64,000 nucleotides of DNA from UBA1563 sp041671545 (lineage in GTDB: Bacteria; Bacteroidota; Ignavibacteria; Ignavibacteriales; Ignavibacteriaceae): the NCBI GenBank assembly GCA_041671545.1, contig JBAZBI010000010.1, forward strand, positions 62,001 through 126,000. Direction: 5' to 3'. Of the stretch, positions 8,207 to 18,191 are shown piece by piece (the stretch's first letter is position 1; every line of letters starts with the position of its first letter). Both the position numbers and the translations under genes were made by a program. The notes under the pieces are model-generated. The model was not told the DNA's origin, did no database searches, and worked only from the letters and a program-made list of their open reading frames with translations.

Positions 8207-9226
8207 CTATGCCTTTATAATTGGCAGTTTAACAATAAATTCATCCGGGTCTTCGTTAACAACCAAATTATTTTTTGTGATCAGCTTTACTCGCTCCATT
8301 AAGTTATTCAAACCAGTCTTTGTTGAATTACCTAATGTATTTTTTTTCTGCAAGTTATTTGAGACAACCAAATAACTATCACTATTTGATATTATTATAT
8401 TCAATGGTTTGCCTTTTGATGCAATGTTATGCTTGAGAGCATTCTCAACTAATGTTTGTAATGATACGGGGATAACTTTAAATCTTTCCGGATTATCAAT
8501 TTTTATTTCTAATAATATTTTGCCTTCATCTCTTACTTTTTGCAAGTCAAAATATTGTTTAACAAATTCCAGTTCATTGTTTAAGGGGACTAAATCATTT
8601 TCTTCATTTTCCAAAATGTATCTATAAATACCGGATAATTTTTGTATATAGTTATCTGTTCTATCTGCATCGACATAGACTAATTCCGAGATAGTATTAA
8701 GGCTGTTGAACAAAAAATGCGGGTTAATATGTGCTTTAAGGTTGTTGTATTTGTATTTAAGATTATCTTCCCTCAAATGGCTTTCTCTATCAAGTGCGCT
8801 TTTATAAATCATGTAAAAGAAAAATGCCGAACTAATTAAAATCCAAACCGAATATTGTTTTAAAATACTTGGCAATTCAATATCAATAAATTGTTTTAGA
8901 AAGTTTGAGGTATCAAAACCGTTCAACTGATAATAGATATAAATGCCAATATAAATAAGAACTAAGGATTCGAGTAATGCAACAACAGCAAAAATTATAA
9001 ATGCCGGTATAACTTGTAATTTATGTTTACCAATTTGATTAGAAGAGAAACGCTTTAATATTTTGAAACCGGTAAAACCAAGTATCCATATATTTAGAAA
9101 TACTAAGACACCATAAAGTACTGTTGAAGGACCAAGGGGAGAATCTGATTGGAACCATTTGAACAGTACTGAAAATATAATACTTAATACTAATGTTGCG
9201 CTAACTGCAATTACTATTTTCTTCAT
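8207..9226 (-). CDS. LytS/YehU-type sensor histidine kinase
   Basis: This 339-residue protein has four predicted membrane segments (about residues 5-23, 36-54, 73-98 and 125-143). The His_kinase domain (PF06580 type) follows, with the phospho-acceptor His170 in NPHFLFNSLN. The ATPase part has VPVSLQTLVENALKHN (N box) and a short G-rich region (TGLNNLMERVKL). No separate sensor domain is visible, so the membrane part probably senses the signal. It is immediately upstream of its response regulator and transcribed with it. Confidence 0.92.
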   Translation of the reverse strand: MKKIVIAVSATLVLSIIFSVLFKWFQSDSPLGPSTVLYGVLVFLNIWILGFTGFKILKRFSSNQIGKHKLQVIPAFIIFAVVALLESLVLIYIGIYIYYQLNGFDTSNFLKQFIDIELPSILKQYSVWILISSAFFFYMIYKSALDRESHLREDNLKYKYNNLKAHINPHFLFNSLNTISELVYVDADRTDNYIQKLSGIYRYILENEENDLVPLNNELEFVKQYFDLQKVRDEGKILLEIKIDNPERFKVIPVSLQTLVENALKHNIASKGKPLNIIISNSDSYLVVSNNLQKKNTLGNSTKTGLNNLMERVKLITKNNLVVNEDPDEFIVKLPIIKA

Positions 9227-9273
9227 TTTACTTCACCGGGTTTTAAGTTTTAGCATAACTAAAATATTTACTA

Positions 9274-10092
9274 TTAGAGCTTTGATACAACAATCTTTCT
9301 AACGGTATAACCTAAAATATGTTGCGGCTGATTATTTATTTGCACATCTGTTATTACATCTTCAGCAAGAGTTGCATATTCAATTTGTTTATTGTTTAGC
9401 GAAACATAAATTTCGCCCCAATAATGACTTCTGCCACTCATTTCGAGACCTTCTATCTTTAAATGAAGCGGATTATTCATGGTTGAATATTTGATAATTG
9501 CACACAGGGCATTATTTATTTTGGTGACACCAATCCAATTAAGAATCATATCCTTGTTTTCGAATGTTCCATCTGAAGATAAGTTGACTTCAGTACTCAA
9601 TTCTTTAGAATGATAATCTTTATTTAGAGTTAACGAATCCCACCCGGAATAAGCTATAACATTAAAACCCAGCATATCCCAAAATAGATTTTTAACTAAA
9701 TAGTTTTCAGAGGGAATTCTTTTGAAGAATTCAGGTTTTACTATTTCAGCGTCTTGAACATACTTAAAATTCTCCATAAAGTTTTGTTTTTCACCAACCG
9801 GAAAAGGTAATATCAAATCTTTTGATTCTGAAATGTTCACATCATTCCACTTGACAGTATCATTACCCAAGCCGCAAGTGTATTTACCCTCAATTCTTTT
9901 TTTATCAATAAAATTGGACTTGAGATCGTAATTGAAATAATCAGTTGTTACAAGATAAGTTTGCTTAATTGCTTTATCTAAATGCAAAGATTGGGGTAAA
10001 TGGTTTTTATTTAAGTAATCCTTCTCTTGTGCTAGTATGGACACTGTAAATAAAATTGTTATTAATGCAAAGTATTTAATTGATAAACTCAT
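9274..10092 (-). CDS. Exported conserved protein of unknown function (paralogue of 4670-5521)
   Basis: This 272-residue protein has a typical signal peptide (ALITILFTVSILAQ) but no lipobox, unlike its paralogue at 4670-5521. Shared blocks are VKWNDV, LNWIGVTKINNALCAIIKYSTM and SGRSHYWGEIYVSLNNKQIEYATLAEDV. The family and function are not recognised. Its position directly upstream of the LytS/LytR pair on the same strand (47 bp gap) suggests it may be the signal-linked or target protein of that pair. This is inference from context only. Confidence 0.7.
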   Translation of the reverse strand: MSLSIKYFALITILFTVSILAQEKDYLNKNHLPQSLHLDKAIKQTYLVTTDYFNYDLKSNFIDKKRIEGKYTCGLGNDTVKWNDVNISESKDLILPFPVGEKQNFMENFKYVQDAEIVKPEFFKRIPSENYLVKNLFWDMLGFNVIAYSGWDSLTLNKDYHSKELSTEVNLSSDGTFENKDMILNWIGVTKINNALCAIIKYSTMNNPLHLKIEGLEMSGRSHYWGEIYVSLNNKQIEYATLAEDVITDVQINNQPQHILGYTVRKIVVSKL

Positions 10093-10262
10093 GGCTACAC
10101 CTTTTTAGAAAATTATAAATGTATGGTTCAAATAAAACAGATATAATTACTGATAACAAATTTATGTTACTAAACTGTGGAATATTTATGTTGAATTGTA
10201 ATATGTTTAGCTGAATCGTTTGTGAGCAATCTTAAAAAATTATTAAAACTTAACCTCCTCGT

Positions 10263-12605
10263 TTATTCATACTTCAAACTATTCACCGGATTTGCTGTAG
10301 CAGCTTTAACTGCCTGATAACTAACAGTAGCCAGTGCAATTACTAACGTTATAACTCCCGACGCAAGAAACATCCACCAGCTTAAATCAATTCTGTAGGC
10401 AAAATCCTGAAGCCATTTATTCATAAAATAATATGCAATAGGCCATGCTAAAATATTTGCAACCAGAATCCATTTGAGAAAATCCTTTGAGATCATAAAG
10501 ACAATCCCATGTATTGATGCACCTAATATTTTTCGTATGCCGATTTCTTTAGTTCGTTTCTGTGCTGTGAATGAAATCAACCCGAATAATCCCATACACG
10601 ATAGTGCAATAGAGATAAAGGAAAACAAACTATAAAGTGTGTTTCTGCGCTGCTCCTTAGCATAAAGATTGTAAAGCTCTTCATCTAAAAACTTGTATTC
10701 TAAAAAGTAATCCGGTTCAATACGGGAAATTACATTTTTAATTTGCGGTAATACTTCAGCAATATTTTCATTCCTTACTTTTATTCCAAGACAGCGCAGT
10801 TGCTTTGGATAAAGTACAAATAGAAGAGGTGTAATAGTTGAATGCAAAGATTCCCAATGGAAGTCTTCAACCACACCAACAATACGTCTATTTGCGCCGT
10901 TATAAAATATTGTTTTACCAATCGGAGCTACCATCTTCATTGTCTTTACAGCGCTTTTGTTAATAACAATAGCTTGCTGTTCGTCGGAAGGAAAATCTTT
11001 AGAATAAAATCTTCCTTGCGAAAGCTTTATTCCGTATGTATCTATAAAATTATCGTCTACTTCTAATATTCCGTATTGAACGAATTGATCTCCCTTTTGC
11101 CCTTCCCACTCTTTTACGTTTTGCCACCATAAAACGCGATCCAATTGTGCGCCTGAGCCTGCAACATTTATGATGTTTGGATTTTTCAGAAGCTCTTGTC
11201 TGATAGCATCGTTATTAAATCCCGATGTCCATGTGTAAATCAAATTATCTTTTGAAAATCCCAAATCTTTTTTCTTAATAAAATTCATTTGAGTTGATGT
11301 TACTAAAGTTGCGATGAGAATTACAGTAGTAAATGTGAATTGGAAAACGATAAGCACTGTTCGAAAAGAAGAAAGTTTTTGTCCCCCTTTGGAAACAACT
11401 TTTAAAGCATTTATAGGCTGAAACGCAGAAAGATAAACAGCCGGATAAAATCCGGCTAACAAACCTGTAATTAAAGCAATCGCAATTACACCGATTAAGA
11501 ATGTTGGATCCAGATAATCAATAGAAATGTTTTTCCCGGATGAAGAATTAAACAAAGGTTGAACAAAATATATTATCAGCAATGCAACAATTAACGCAGC
11601 AAAGGCATATACCAATGATTCAAAAAATTGATACATGCCTATCTGAACTCTGTTGGCGCCAACCACTTTTCGCAAACCTATTTCTTTACTTCTTTGTGCC
11701 GAATAAGCTGTAGCAAGATTCATGTAATTGATACATGAGATTAACAAGATGAAAAAAGCAATTCCAATAAAAAGTTTTATGTATGTAAAATCACCTCCGG
11801 CATGCCTGTTTATATCAGCATTTAGATAAACATCTTTTAACGGCTGAAGAGAAACCCCTCTCTTTTTATTAGTGTTTTTTTCGTAACATGCACTGATTTT
11901 TCTATTGATAAATGAGATATCACTTTTTTCTTTAACTAGTACATAAGAAGTGAAACTATTGTTAGTCCATTTTTCTGCGAAATCGTTCCGATACCATTGC
12001 CCAAATAAAGTATATGAAAAAAGAAAATCGAATTGAATGTGAGAATTTTTTGGAACATCATGCATTACTCCGGTTACTGTAAATGCTTCTTTCTCTCCCA
12101 TTCTGTTCCTAATATAAATTGTATTTCCAACCGCATCTTTATTTGCAATTAAACTGTTAGCAACACTTTCTGTGATAACAACAGAATGATGATCTTGCAG
12201 CGCAGTATTTTTGTCTCCCTTTAGAAGTTGAAATGAAAAGACATTGAAAATGGAAGGGTCAACATAATTTCCCACTCGCTCGATGTTTTTACCGCCGTAA
12301 TACAATTGCCAGGGATTCGAATTCCAAAATCTAACCACATCGGATATTTCCGGAATTTCTCTTTTGATAGTAGGTGCAAGAGCACCGCAGACTGTACTTG
12401 CCTTCTCACCGTCAAAATCAATTAGTACACGATAGACCTGATCTTTTTGTTTATGGAAAGAATCGTAGCCCGTTTCATCATTAACCCATGATAGAATTAG
12501 GATTGCAGAGGCAATTCCGATTGACAGCCCCAGAATATTAATAACAGAATAAATTTTATTCTTCTTAATATTTCTGATAGCGGTAATAAAATAATTTCGA
12601 AACAT
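10263..12605 (-). CDS. MacB/FtsX-family ABC transporter permease
   Basis: This 780-residue permease has two MacB-PCD/FtsX halves. A first membrane helix after YFITAIRNIKKNKIYSVINILGLSIGIA leads to a periplasmic domain (about residues 45-270), three helices around residues 280-400, an amphipathic link, a second periplasmic domain and three C-terminal helices. The end, AATANPVNSLKYE, is typical of Bacteroidota members. Each half has the conserved motif (S)KEIGLRKVVGA or TKEIGIRKILGA before the helices. It is the last gene of the adaptor-ATPase-permease operon. The transported or extracted substrate is unknown. Confidence 0.9.
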   Translation of the reverse strand: MFRNYFITAIRNIKKNKIYSVINILGLSIGIASAILILSWVNDETGYDSFHKQKDQVYRVLIDFDGEKASTVCGALAPTIKREIPEISDVVRFWNSNPWQLYYGGKNIERVGNYVDPSIFNVFSFQLLKGDKNTALQDHHSVVITESVANSLIANKDAVGNTIYIRNRMGEKEAFTVTGVMHDVPKNSHIQFDFLFSYTLFGQWYRNDFAEKWTNNSFTSYVLVKEKSDISFINRKISACYEKNTNKKRGVSLQPLKDVYLNADINRHAGGDFTYIKLFIGIAFFILLISCINYMNLATAYSAQRSKEIGLRKVVGANRVQIGMYQFFESLVYAFAALIVALLIIYFVQPLFNSSSGKNISIDYLDPTFLIGVIAIALITGLLAGFYPAVYLSAFQPINALKVVSKGGQKLSSFRTVLIVFQFTFTTVILIATLVTSTQMNFIKKKDLGFSKDNLIYTWTSGFNNDAIRQELLKNPNIINVAGSGAQLDRVLWWQNVKEWEGQKGDQFVQYGILEVDDNFIDTYGIKLSQGRFYSKDFPSDEQQAIVINKSAVKTMKMVAPIGKTIFYNGANRRIVGVVEDFHWESLHSTITPLLFVLYPKQLRCLGIKVRNENIAEVLPQIKNVISRIEPDYFLEYKFLDEELYNLYAKEQRRNTLYSLFSFISIALSCMGLFGLISFTAQKRTKEIGIRKILGASIHGIVFMISKDFLKWILVANILAWPIAYYFMNKWLQDFAYRIDLSWWMFLASGVITLVIALATVSYQAVKAATANPVNSLKYE

Positions 12606-12634
12606 TCCATTCTCCTTTTTAGAAATCAGATATT

Positions 12635-15034
12635 TTATTCATACTTCAAACTTTTCACGGGATTTGCAAGTGCAGCTTTAACCGCCTGATAACCGACAGT
12701 AAACATTGCTATAAGTAATGCAATACCTCCGGAGATAATAAAAATCCAAATGCTGATATCAATTCTATAAGCGAAATCTTGAAGCCATGCGCTCATAAAA
12801 CAATAAGCAATTGGCCAGGCAATTACGTTTGCAACTACTACCAGTATTACAAACTCACTAGATATAGTTTTAATTATGCTTTGGACAGAAGCGCCAAGAA
12901 CCTTTCTAATTCCGATCTCTTTTTTGCGTTGTTCTGTTACGTATGATGTTAAACCTAACAAACCAAGACAAGCAATAAATAATGCTATTGCTGAAAAAGT
13001 GGAAATTACATTGGAGTATCTTGCCTCCGCTTTATACATCTTATCAATTGACTCATCTAAAAAACGGTACTCAAATGGATACCGAGGAAAAAACTTTGCC
13101 CATACATCTTTTAATCTTCCAATTGTCATGCTAACATTTGCAGAGTTTACTTTTACTGTAAATTCAGAAAACCAGCGTGGTATATGCATAAAAACTTGGG
13201 GCAATACTTCATTATGCAGTGAATTTGAATTGTAATCTTTTACAACTCCAATAATTTCCGGTTTGTAACCGTTTAAAGAAATGAAATATGATTTCCCAAT
13301 AGCTTCTTGGGCATTTTTAAAACCAAGACTCTTAACCATTTTTTCATTAATCACCATTGCTTTTGAATAATCATTTTGAAATTCAGTCGAAAAATTTCTT
13401 CCGGCAATTACTTTTATTCCGAAATGATTCATATAATCAAAGTCTACCGAGTTTACATGAATGCGAAAAGCTTCACTTGAGCCCAATCCTTTAGGCCTAC
13501 ATTCGGTATCAGTCCCGTTCATACTGATAGGAGCTCCTTCGCAAGCAGTGGCACTTGCAACGCCAGGAATGTTTTTTAATTCGTTCTTTATTGTAGTATA
13601 ATTTTTCCCAACTTCATCGTGAGCAGGTAAAACAAGCATATACTCCTTATCAAATCCCATATTATATTCTCGCAAATATTTGAGCTGGAGGTTAATGATG
13701 ATAGTTCCGGCAATTAGAATTATTGAGATCGCAAATTGAAGAACAACTAAACCTTTGCGTAGATATGAAGCGCTTTTCTTTCCACTATTAGAAGAATTAA
13801 TACCTCTTATAGCTTTGATAGGCTGATAAGAAGAAATAAATAAAGCCGGATATAGCCCCGCCAAAACTCCGACCGTTAGAACACCTACAACTATTAATAA
13901 TAATGTCATCCAATTATTGTTAAGATCATATCCGATTTCAGTTCCAACTAGTTCTGAAAAGAATGGGATAACTATTATTACTGTGATGAGAGATATTATC
14001 AAAGAAATCAACGACAATAAAACCGATTCACTAAGAAATTGTTTAATGAGTTGGATTTTAAATGCACCAAGAACTTTTCGTATTCCAATTTCTACGGCGC
14101 GTTTTGATGATCGGGCAGTTGCAAGGTTAACAAAGTTTATGCAGGCTAGCAGTAAAATAAACAAAGCAATAGAACTTAGGATAACAATCCTGGACATGGA
14201 ACTGTTTTCTTCTATCTCATCATCCAAATGAGAATTTAGATGTATACTTAATAAAGGTCGTGTATGAACTCTCCAACTTTCACTAGTAATATTTGTGTAA
14301 GTTTTAAAAAAATTCTCTGCTTTCTTTTCAAAATTTTTCGAATCAAATCCTCTTTCAGCAAGCATATAAGTATAAGAACCAAAAGTAGCGCCCCACTGCG
14401 GAAGATAGGTTGCTTCCGATTGTTGATTGAGCGATGAATATGTGGCAAGGAAATCAAATTTGAAATGAGAGTTTATAGGAACATCTTTAATAACCCCTGT
14501 TACTTCAAATCTATATTTGTTATTTATTTCTAATTCCTTTCCAAGAGGATTTTCATTCCCAAAGTATTTCTTTGCTGTTGATTCAGTTAGAATGATACTG
14601 TTTGCTTTTTTAAGGAACTGGGTTTTATTTCCAACAATCGCCTCATAAGAAAATATTTCAAAGAAGGTAGAATCTGCATATGAAATTCTGTCTTCATAAT
14701 TTTTCATCTCTCCTACTTTAACAAGATTATGTTCTGAAAAATAGATTCGGGAAAACTTCTTAATTTCAGGATATACATTTTTAAGTGTGGGTCCTAATAA
14801 AGCTGGTGTTTGGGCTGAATATGAAGTCTGGCCTGATTGGGAAATACTGAACTCGATACGATAAATCTGCTCAGCATTTTTATGATACTTGTCGTAGCTA
14901 AAATCCTGTTTGATATAAAGCCCGACAAGAATATATGCTGTAATTCCGATTGATAGACCAACAATATTAATAACCGAGTAAAATTTTTGGTTCAATAAAT
15001 TTCTTAACGCAACTTTAAAATAATTCTTTAACAT
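12635..15034 (-). CDS. MacB/FtsX-family ABC transporter permease
   Basis: This 799-residue paralogue of the neighbours at 10263-12605 and 15742-18138 has the same two-half layout: N-terminal helix after LKNYFKVALRNLLNQKFYSVINIVGLSIG, motifs AVEIGIRKVLGAFK and KKEIGIRKVLGAS before the membrane blocks, and C-terminal ALANPVKSLKYE. It lies 29 bp upstream of the last permease and 27 bp downstream of the second ATPase gene, so all are probably co-transcribed. Such permeases work with a MacB-type ATPase to drive periplasmic mechanotransmission or lipid/peptide export. Confidence 0.9.
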   Translation of the reverse strand: MLKNYFKVALRNLLNQKFYSVINIVGLSIGITAYILVGLYIKQDFSYDKYHKNAEQIYRIEFSISQSGQTSYSAQTPALLGPTLKNVYPEIKKFSRIYFSEHNLVKVGEMKNYEDRISYADSTFFEIFSYEAIVGNKTQFLKKANSIILTESTAKKYFGNENPLGKELEINNKYRFEVTGVIKDVPINSHFKFDFLATYSSLNQQSEATYLPQWGATFGSYTYMLAERGFDSKNFEKKAENFFKTYTNITSESWRVHTRPLLSIHLNSHLDDEIEENSSMSRIVILSSIALFILLLACINFVNLATARSSKRAVEIGIRKVLGAFKIQLIKQFLSESVLLSLISLIISLITVIIVIPFFSELVGTEIGYDLNNNWMTLLLIVVGVLTVGVLAGLYPALFISSYQPIKAIRGINSSNSGKKSASYLRKGLVVLQFAISIILIAGTIIINLQLKYLREYNMGFDKEYMLVLPAHDEVGKNYTTIKNELKNIPGVASATACEGAPISMNGTDTECRPKGLGSSEAFRIHVNSVDFDYMNHFGIKVIAGRNFSTEFQNDYSKAMVINEKMVKSLGFKNAQEAIGKSYFISLNGYKPEIIGVVKDYNSNSLHNEVLPQVFMHIPRWFSEFTVKVNSANVSMTIGRLKDVWAKFFPRYPFEYRFLDESIDKMYKAEARYSNVISTFSAIALFIACLGLLGLTSYVTEQRKKEIGIRKVLGASVQSIIKTISSEFVILVVVANVIAWPIAYCFMSAWLQDFAYRIDISIWIFIISGGIALLIAMFTVGYQAVKAALANPVKSLKYE

Positions 15035-15061
15035 CTTCCATGTCTCCGGTTTTGTGTTTTG

Positions 15062-15724
15062 CTATTTTTCAATCCATCCGTCGCTTAGCATTATAATTCT
15101 GTTTCCATACTTTGCGTTTTCTTCGGAATGCGTAACCTGTATAATAGTTGTGCCTTCTTGATTTAGCTTTTTAAGAACCTTCATTACTTCCTTCCCTTGA
15201 TCTGTATGAAGATTTCCGGTTGGTTCATCTGCAAGAATTAATTTTGGATTACCCACAATTGCTCTTGCCACCGCGCATAATTGCTGCTGTCCGCCTGAAA
15301 GCTGATTGGGAAAGAGATCTTTCTTTGCTACCATGTTGAACCGGTCAAGTATTTCTGCTACTCTTCCCTTGCGTTCACCGATCTTAACTTTTTGATAGAG
15401 CAAAGGTGTTTCGATGTTTTCATAAACTGTCAACTCATCGATTAAGTGATAACTTTGAAACACAAACCCAATATGATTTCTGTGAAGCTCCGTAAGTTGT
15501 TTTTCACTTTTTTTATGAACCGGCTGATCATAAAAATAATATTCACCACCCGACGGTGTGTCGAGCATTCCAATTATATTTAACAAAGTTGATTTGCCGG
15601 AACCGGATGGACCCATCACAGAGAGAAATTCACCTTCCGGAATTTCAAGATTTATATTTCTTAACACGAAAGTTTTAATAAACTTATTTGTGTAATATTT
15701 TTCTATATTCTTCAGTGTTATCAT
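15062..15724 (-). CDS. MacB-type ABC transporter ATPase with unusual D-loop
   Basis: This 220-residue ATPase shows Walker A GPSGSGKST, Q-loop FVFQSYHLID, signature LSGGQ, Walker B LILADEP and the H-loop His in VTHSE. Two positions differ from the family and from the second ATPase of this operon (18192-18881). After the signature it reads GGQQQLCAVARA where GGQQQRVAVARA is usual, and the D-loop reads GNLHT instead of GNLDS, replacing the conserved Asp by His. These residues touch the partner site in the dimer, so this subunit may work poorly as a homodimer or only together with the other ATPase. It lies between two permease genes. Confidence 0.9.
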   Translation of the reverse strand: MITLKNIEKYYTNKFIKTFVLRNINLEIPEGEFLSVMGPSGSGKSTLLNIIGMLDTPSGGEYYFYDQPVHKKSEKQLTELHRNHIGFVFQSYHLIDELTVYENIETPLLYQKVKIGERKGRVAEILDRFNMVAKKDLFPNQLSGGQQQLCAVARAIVGNPKLILADEPTGNLHTDQGKEVMKVLKKLNQEGTTIIQVTHSEENAKYGNRIIMLSDGWIEK

Positions 15725-15741
15725 TCTTGTATCCCTATTTA

Positions 15742-18138
15742 TTATTCATATCTCAAAGATTCAACTGGATTTTTAACGGCGGCTTTGATAGCCTGATAAC
15801 CAACTGTAATCAACGCAATCATCAAAGCAATTAAACCGGAAAGGGCAAACATCCACCAGCTTAGTTCAATTCTATATGCAAAGTCCTCGAGCCACTTATT
15901 CATAACATAATATGCTATAGGCCAGGCAACTACATTTGCAGCAATAACTATTAAAATAAATTCTTTGGTTATCGTAAATACAATGCCTTCAACCGAGGCT
16001 CCCAATACTTTCCGGATGCCAATATCTTTTTTTCGTATTAGTGAGATCAATGATAATAAACCGAATAGCCCTGATAGCGAAATGACAATTGCAAAAGCGC
16101 TGAAGATCATTATAAGTTTTTCTGTGCGCCGTTCCGATTGATAAAGTTTGTCAAACGATTCATCAATAAACTTGTAAACGAAAGGACGATCGGGCATAAT
16201 TTCCTTCCATTCGTTTCCCAGCATTTGTACAGTTGATGCGATATTATTTCCCTTTACTCTAACAACAATATTTCCGGCGCTCCATGATCGCAAATAGAAA
16301 ACTATCGGCATTACCTTCTCTTTGAACGATCTAAAATGAATATCTTCAACAACACCGATAATTTTTTGTCTGTCTTCAGCATTATTTACACCGTTTAGCT
16401 CTACGTTAAGCGGGTTTGATAATCCGAGTTCTTTAGCAGCGGCGCTATTGATAATAACGGCGCGGTCCTTGTCACTTGTTATTTCTCTCGAAAAATTTCT
16501 GCCTGCAAGAAATTTGGTTTGCCAGGTTTTTAAGAGATCATAGTCAACAGCAATCTGCGCCGATTTAATAGTCTCCTTATCGCTTTTCCCTTTTTGATAA
16601 AGAAAAGTATAATTGTTTATATTTTCCGAAGGATTATTACCGCTCGCCGACACCGATACGATCTGTGGATACTGAATAATTTTGTTCCGATAGCTCTCGA
16701 ACCGCTCGTACATTTTACCGTCCCAGGGGTTTTCGATAGTTAATAAATGTTCTTTATTAAACCCAAGTTTTGCATTATTGGCATATTTTAACTGGTTATA
16801 AATAACAATGGAACATATTAGAAGTCCAATGGTAATTATAAATTGTAACCCAGTAACAGTTTGCCTGAAACTAAAAGTATATTTTGAGAAATTAGATTGA
16901 TTGACAAGAGGAGTTCCTGCTCCTTTATTCATTGTACTTCTCCTCAATGAAATAAAGATAGGATAAAGTATTGAGAAGAAGGCTGTGAATAATAACAGAC
17001 CCAATACCGATAGTATTATTTCAGGTGATAACAACGAATCCGAATTTAGCTGTTTGCCTGTAAGCTGATTAAATTCATCCAATAAAACCTCTATTAGAAT
17101 AACTGCGAACCCAAGCGAGATAATCAGATATAAAAAAGTCTCGTAAATAAATTGAATTATAATATCCTTCCATCCGGCGCCAAGCATCTTCCTTGCGGCT
17201 ATTTCTTTCTCTCTTATTTTTATTGATGTTGTTAGAATGTTAGTATAATTAAACGAAGCCATAAGCAGAATGAGAATTGCAATAATTATAAAACTTCGCA
17301 CAATATTTATATCACCGTGTTTAGCAATATCCCAGGCATTTCTGGATGGATGTAAATATAAATCGGGCAGTGGTTCCAGTACAACTTTGCACACTTTAGC
17401 CCAATCTGCTCCATATTTTTCATACACTTTTGCTGTCAGTTTCTTTAGAAATAATTCCTTTGAAATATTCGGTTTTACAAGAAAATAGAAATAACAACTA
17501 CTGATATGCCAGTCGTTCATAAGAGAAGGCCGTGTAGTATTAAAAGTTGAAATTGATGCAATTGCCGATGGATTTATGTGTGAAGTAGCGGGGATATCTT
17601 TTAGAACACCGGTTATTTTATAATTATCCGTGTTATCAAGCGTTATTGTTTTTCCTACAGGGTCTTCATTCCCAAAATAAGTTTTTGCTAAACTTTCAGT
17701 GAGGAGAAGAGAAAAGGGTTCTTTTAACGCTACCTTTGGATCGCCTTTTAATAATGGAAATGTAAACACATTAAGGATTTCATTATCAGCAAAATAGATA
17801 TCTTCTAAAAACCTTTTTGTCCCGATCCCAACAACCTGCTGACCCGATTTCATCAGACGGAAACCGCTCTCAATTTCAGGTAGATCATTTGTGATCAAAG
17901 GATAGTTGCATGCAGGTATAATCAATGCTGTTTCACCGGTGGCTTTTGATTGTTCCATGTAGCGGTATATCCGGTCCTTCTTCACATTGAATTGATCAAA
18001 CTTTAGTTCATCAAAAACAAATAAGAGGATAAAAACACAACCGGTAATCGCAATTCCCAATCCTGTTATATTTACAATTGAGGATGTTTTGTACTTGAAC
18101 ATGTTTCTAAAGAATATTTTCAAATAATTATTTAGCAT
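15742..18138 (-). CDS. MacB/FtsX-family ABC transporter permease
   Basis: This 798-residue protein has the same architecture as the two permeases downstream: first helix after NIFK-like basic N-terminus (FKYKTSSIVNITGLGIAITG), a large periplasmic domain, REKEIAARKMLGAGWK before the middle helices, RKKDIGIRKVLGAS before the C-terminal helices, and the closing VKNPVESLRYE. It is the first permease of the operon, 53 bp after the canonical ATPase gene, and is probably the permease for which that ATPase evolved. Confidence 0.9.
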   Translation of the reverse strand: MLNNYLKIFFRNMFKYKTSSIVNITGLGIAITGCVFILLFVFDELKFDQFNVKKDRIYRYMEQSKATGETALIIPACNYPLITNDLPEIESGFRLMKSGQQVVGIGTKRFLEDIYFADNEILNVFTFPLLKGDPKVALKEPFSLLLTESLAKTYFGNEDPVGKTITLDNTDNYKITGVLKDIPATSHINPSAIASISTFNTTRPSLMNDWHISSCYFYFLVKPNISKELFLKKLTAKVYEKYGADWAKVCKVVLEPLPDLYLHPSRNAWDIAKHGDINIVRSFIIIAILILLMASFNYTNILTTSIKIREKEIAARKMLGAGWKDIIIQFIYETFLYLIISLGFAVILIEVLLDEFNQLTGKQLNSDSLLSPEIILSVLGLLLFTAFFSILYPIFISLRRSTMNKGAGTPLVNQSNFSKYTFSFRQTVTGLQFIITIGLLICSIVIYNQLKYANNAKLGFNKEHLLTIENPWDGKMYERFESYRNKIIQYPQIVSVSASGNNPSENINNYTFLYQKGKSDKETIKSAQIAVDYDLLKTWQTKFLAGRNFSREITSDKDRAVIINSAAAKELGLSNPLNVELNGVNNAEDRQKIIGVVEDIHFRSFKEKVMPIVFYLRSWSAGNIVVRVKGNNIASTVQMLGNEWKEIMPDRPFVYKFIDESFDKLYQSERRTEKLIMIFSAFAIVISLSGLFGLLSLISLIRKKDIGIRKVLGASVEGIVFTITKEFILIVIAANVVAWPIAYYVMNKWLEDFAYRIELSWWMFALSGLIALMIALITVGYQAIKAAVKNPVESLRYE

Positions 18139-18191
18139 ATAACATTTCCACTTTTAAATATTTAAGAATTTATTTTTTCTTTATCACTGTT

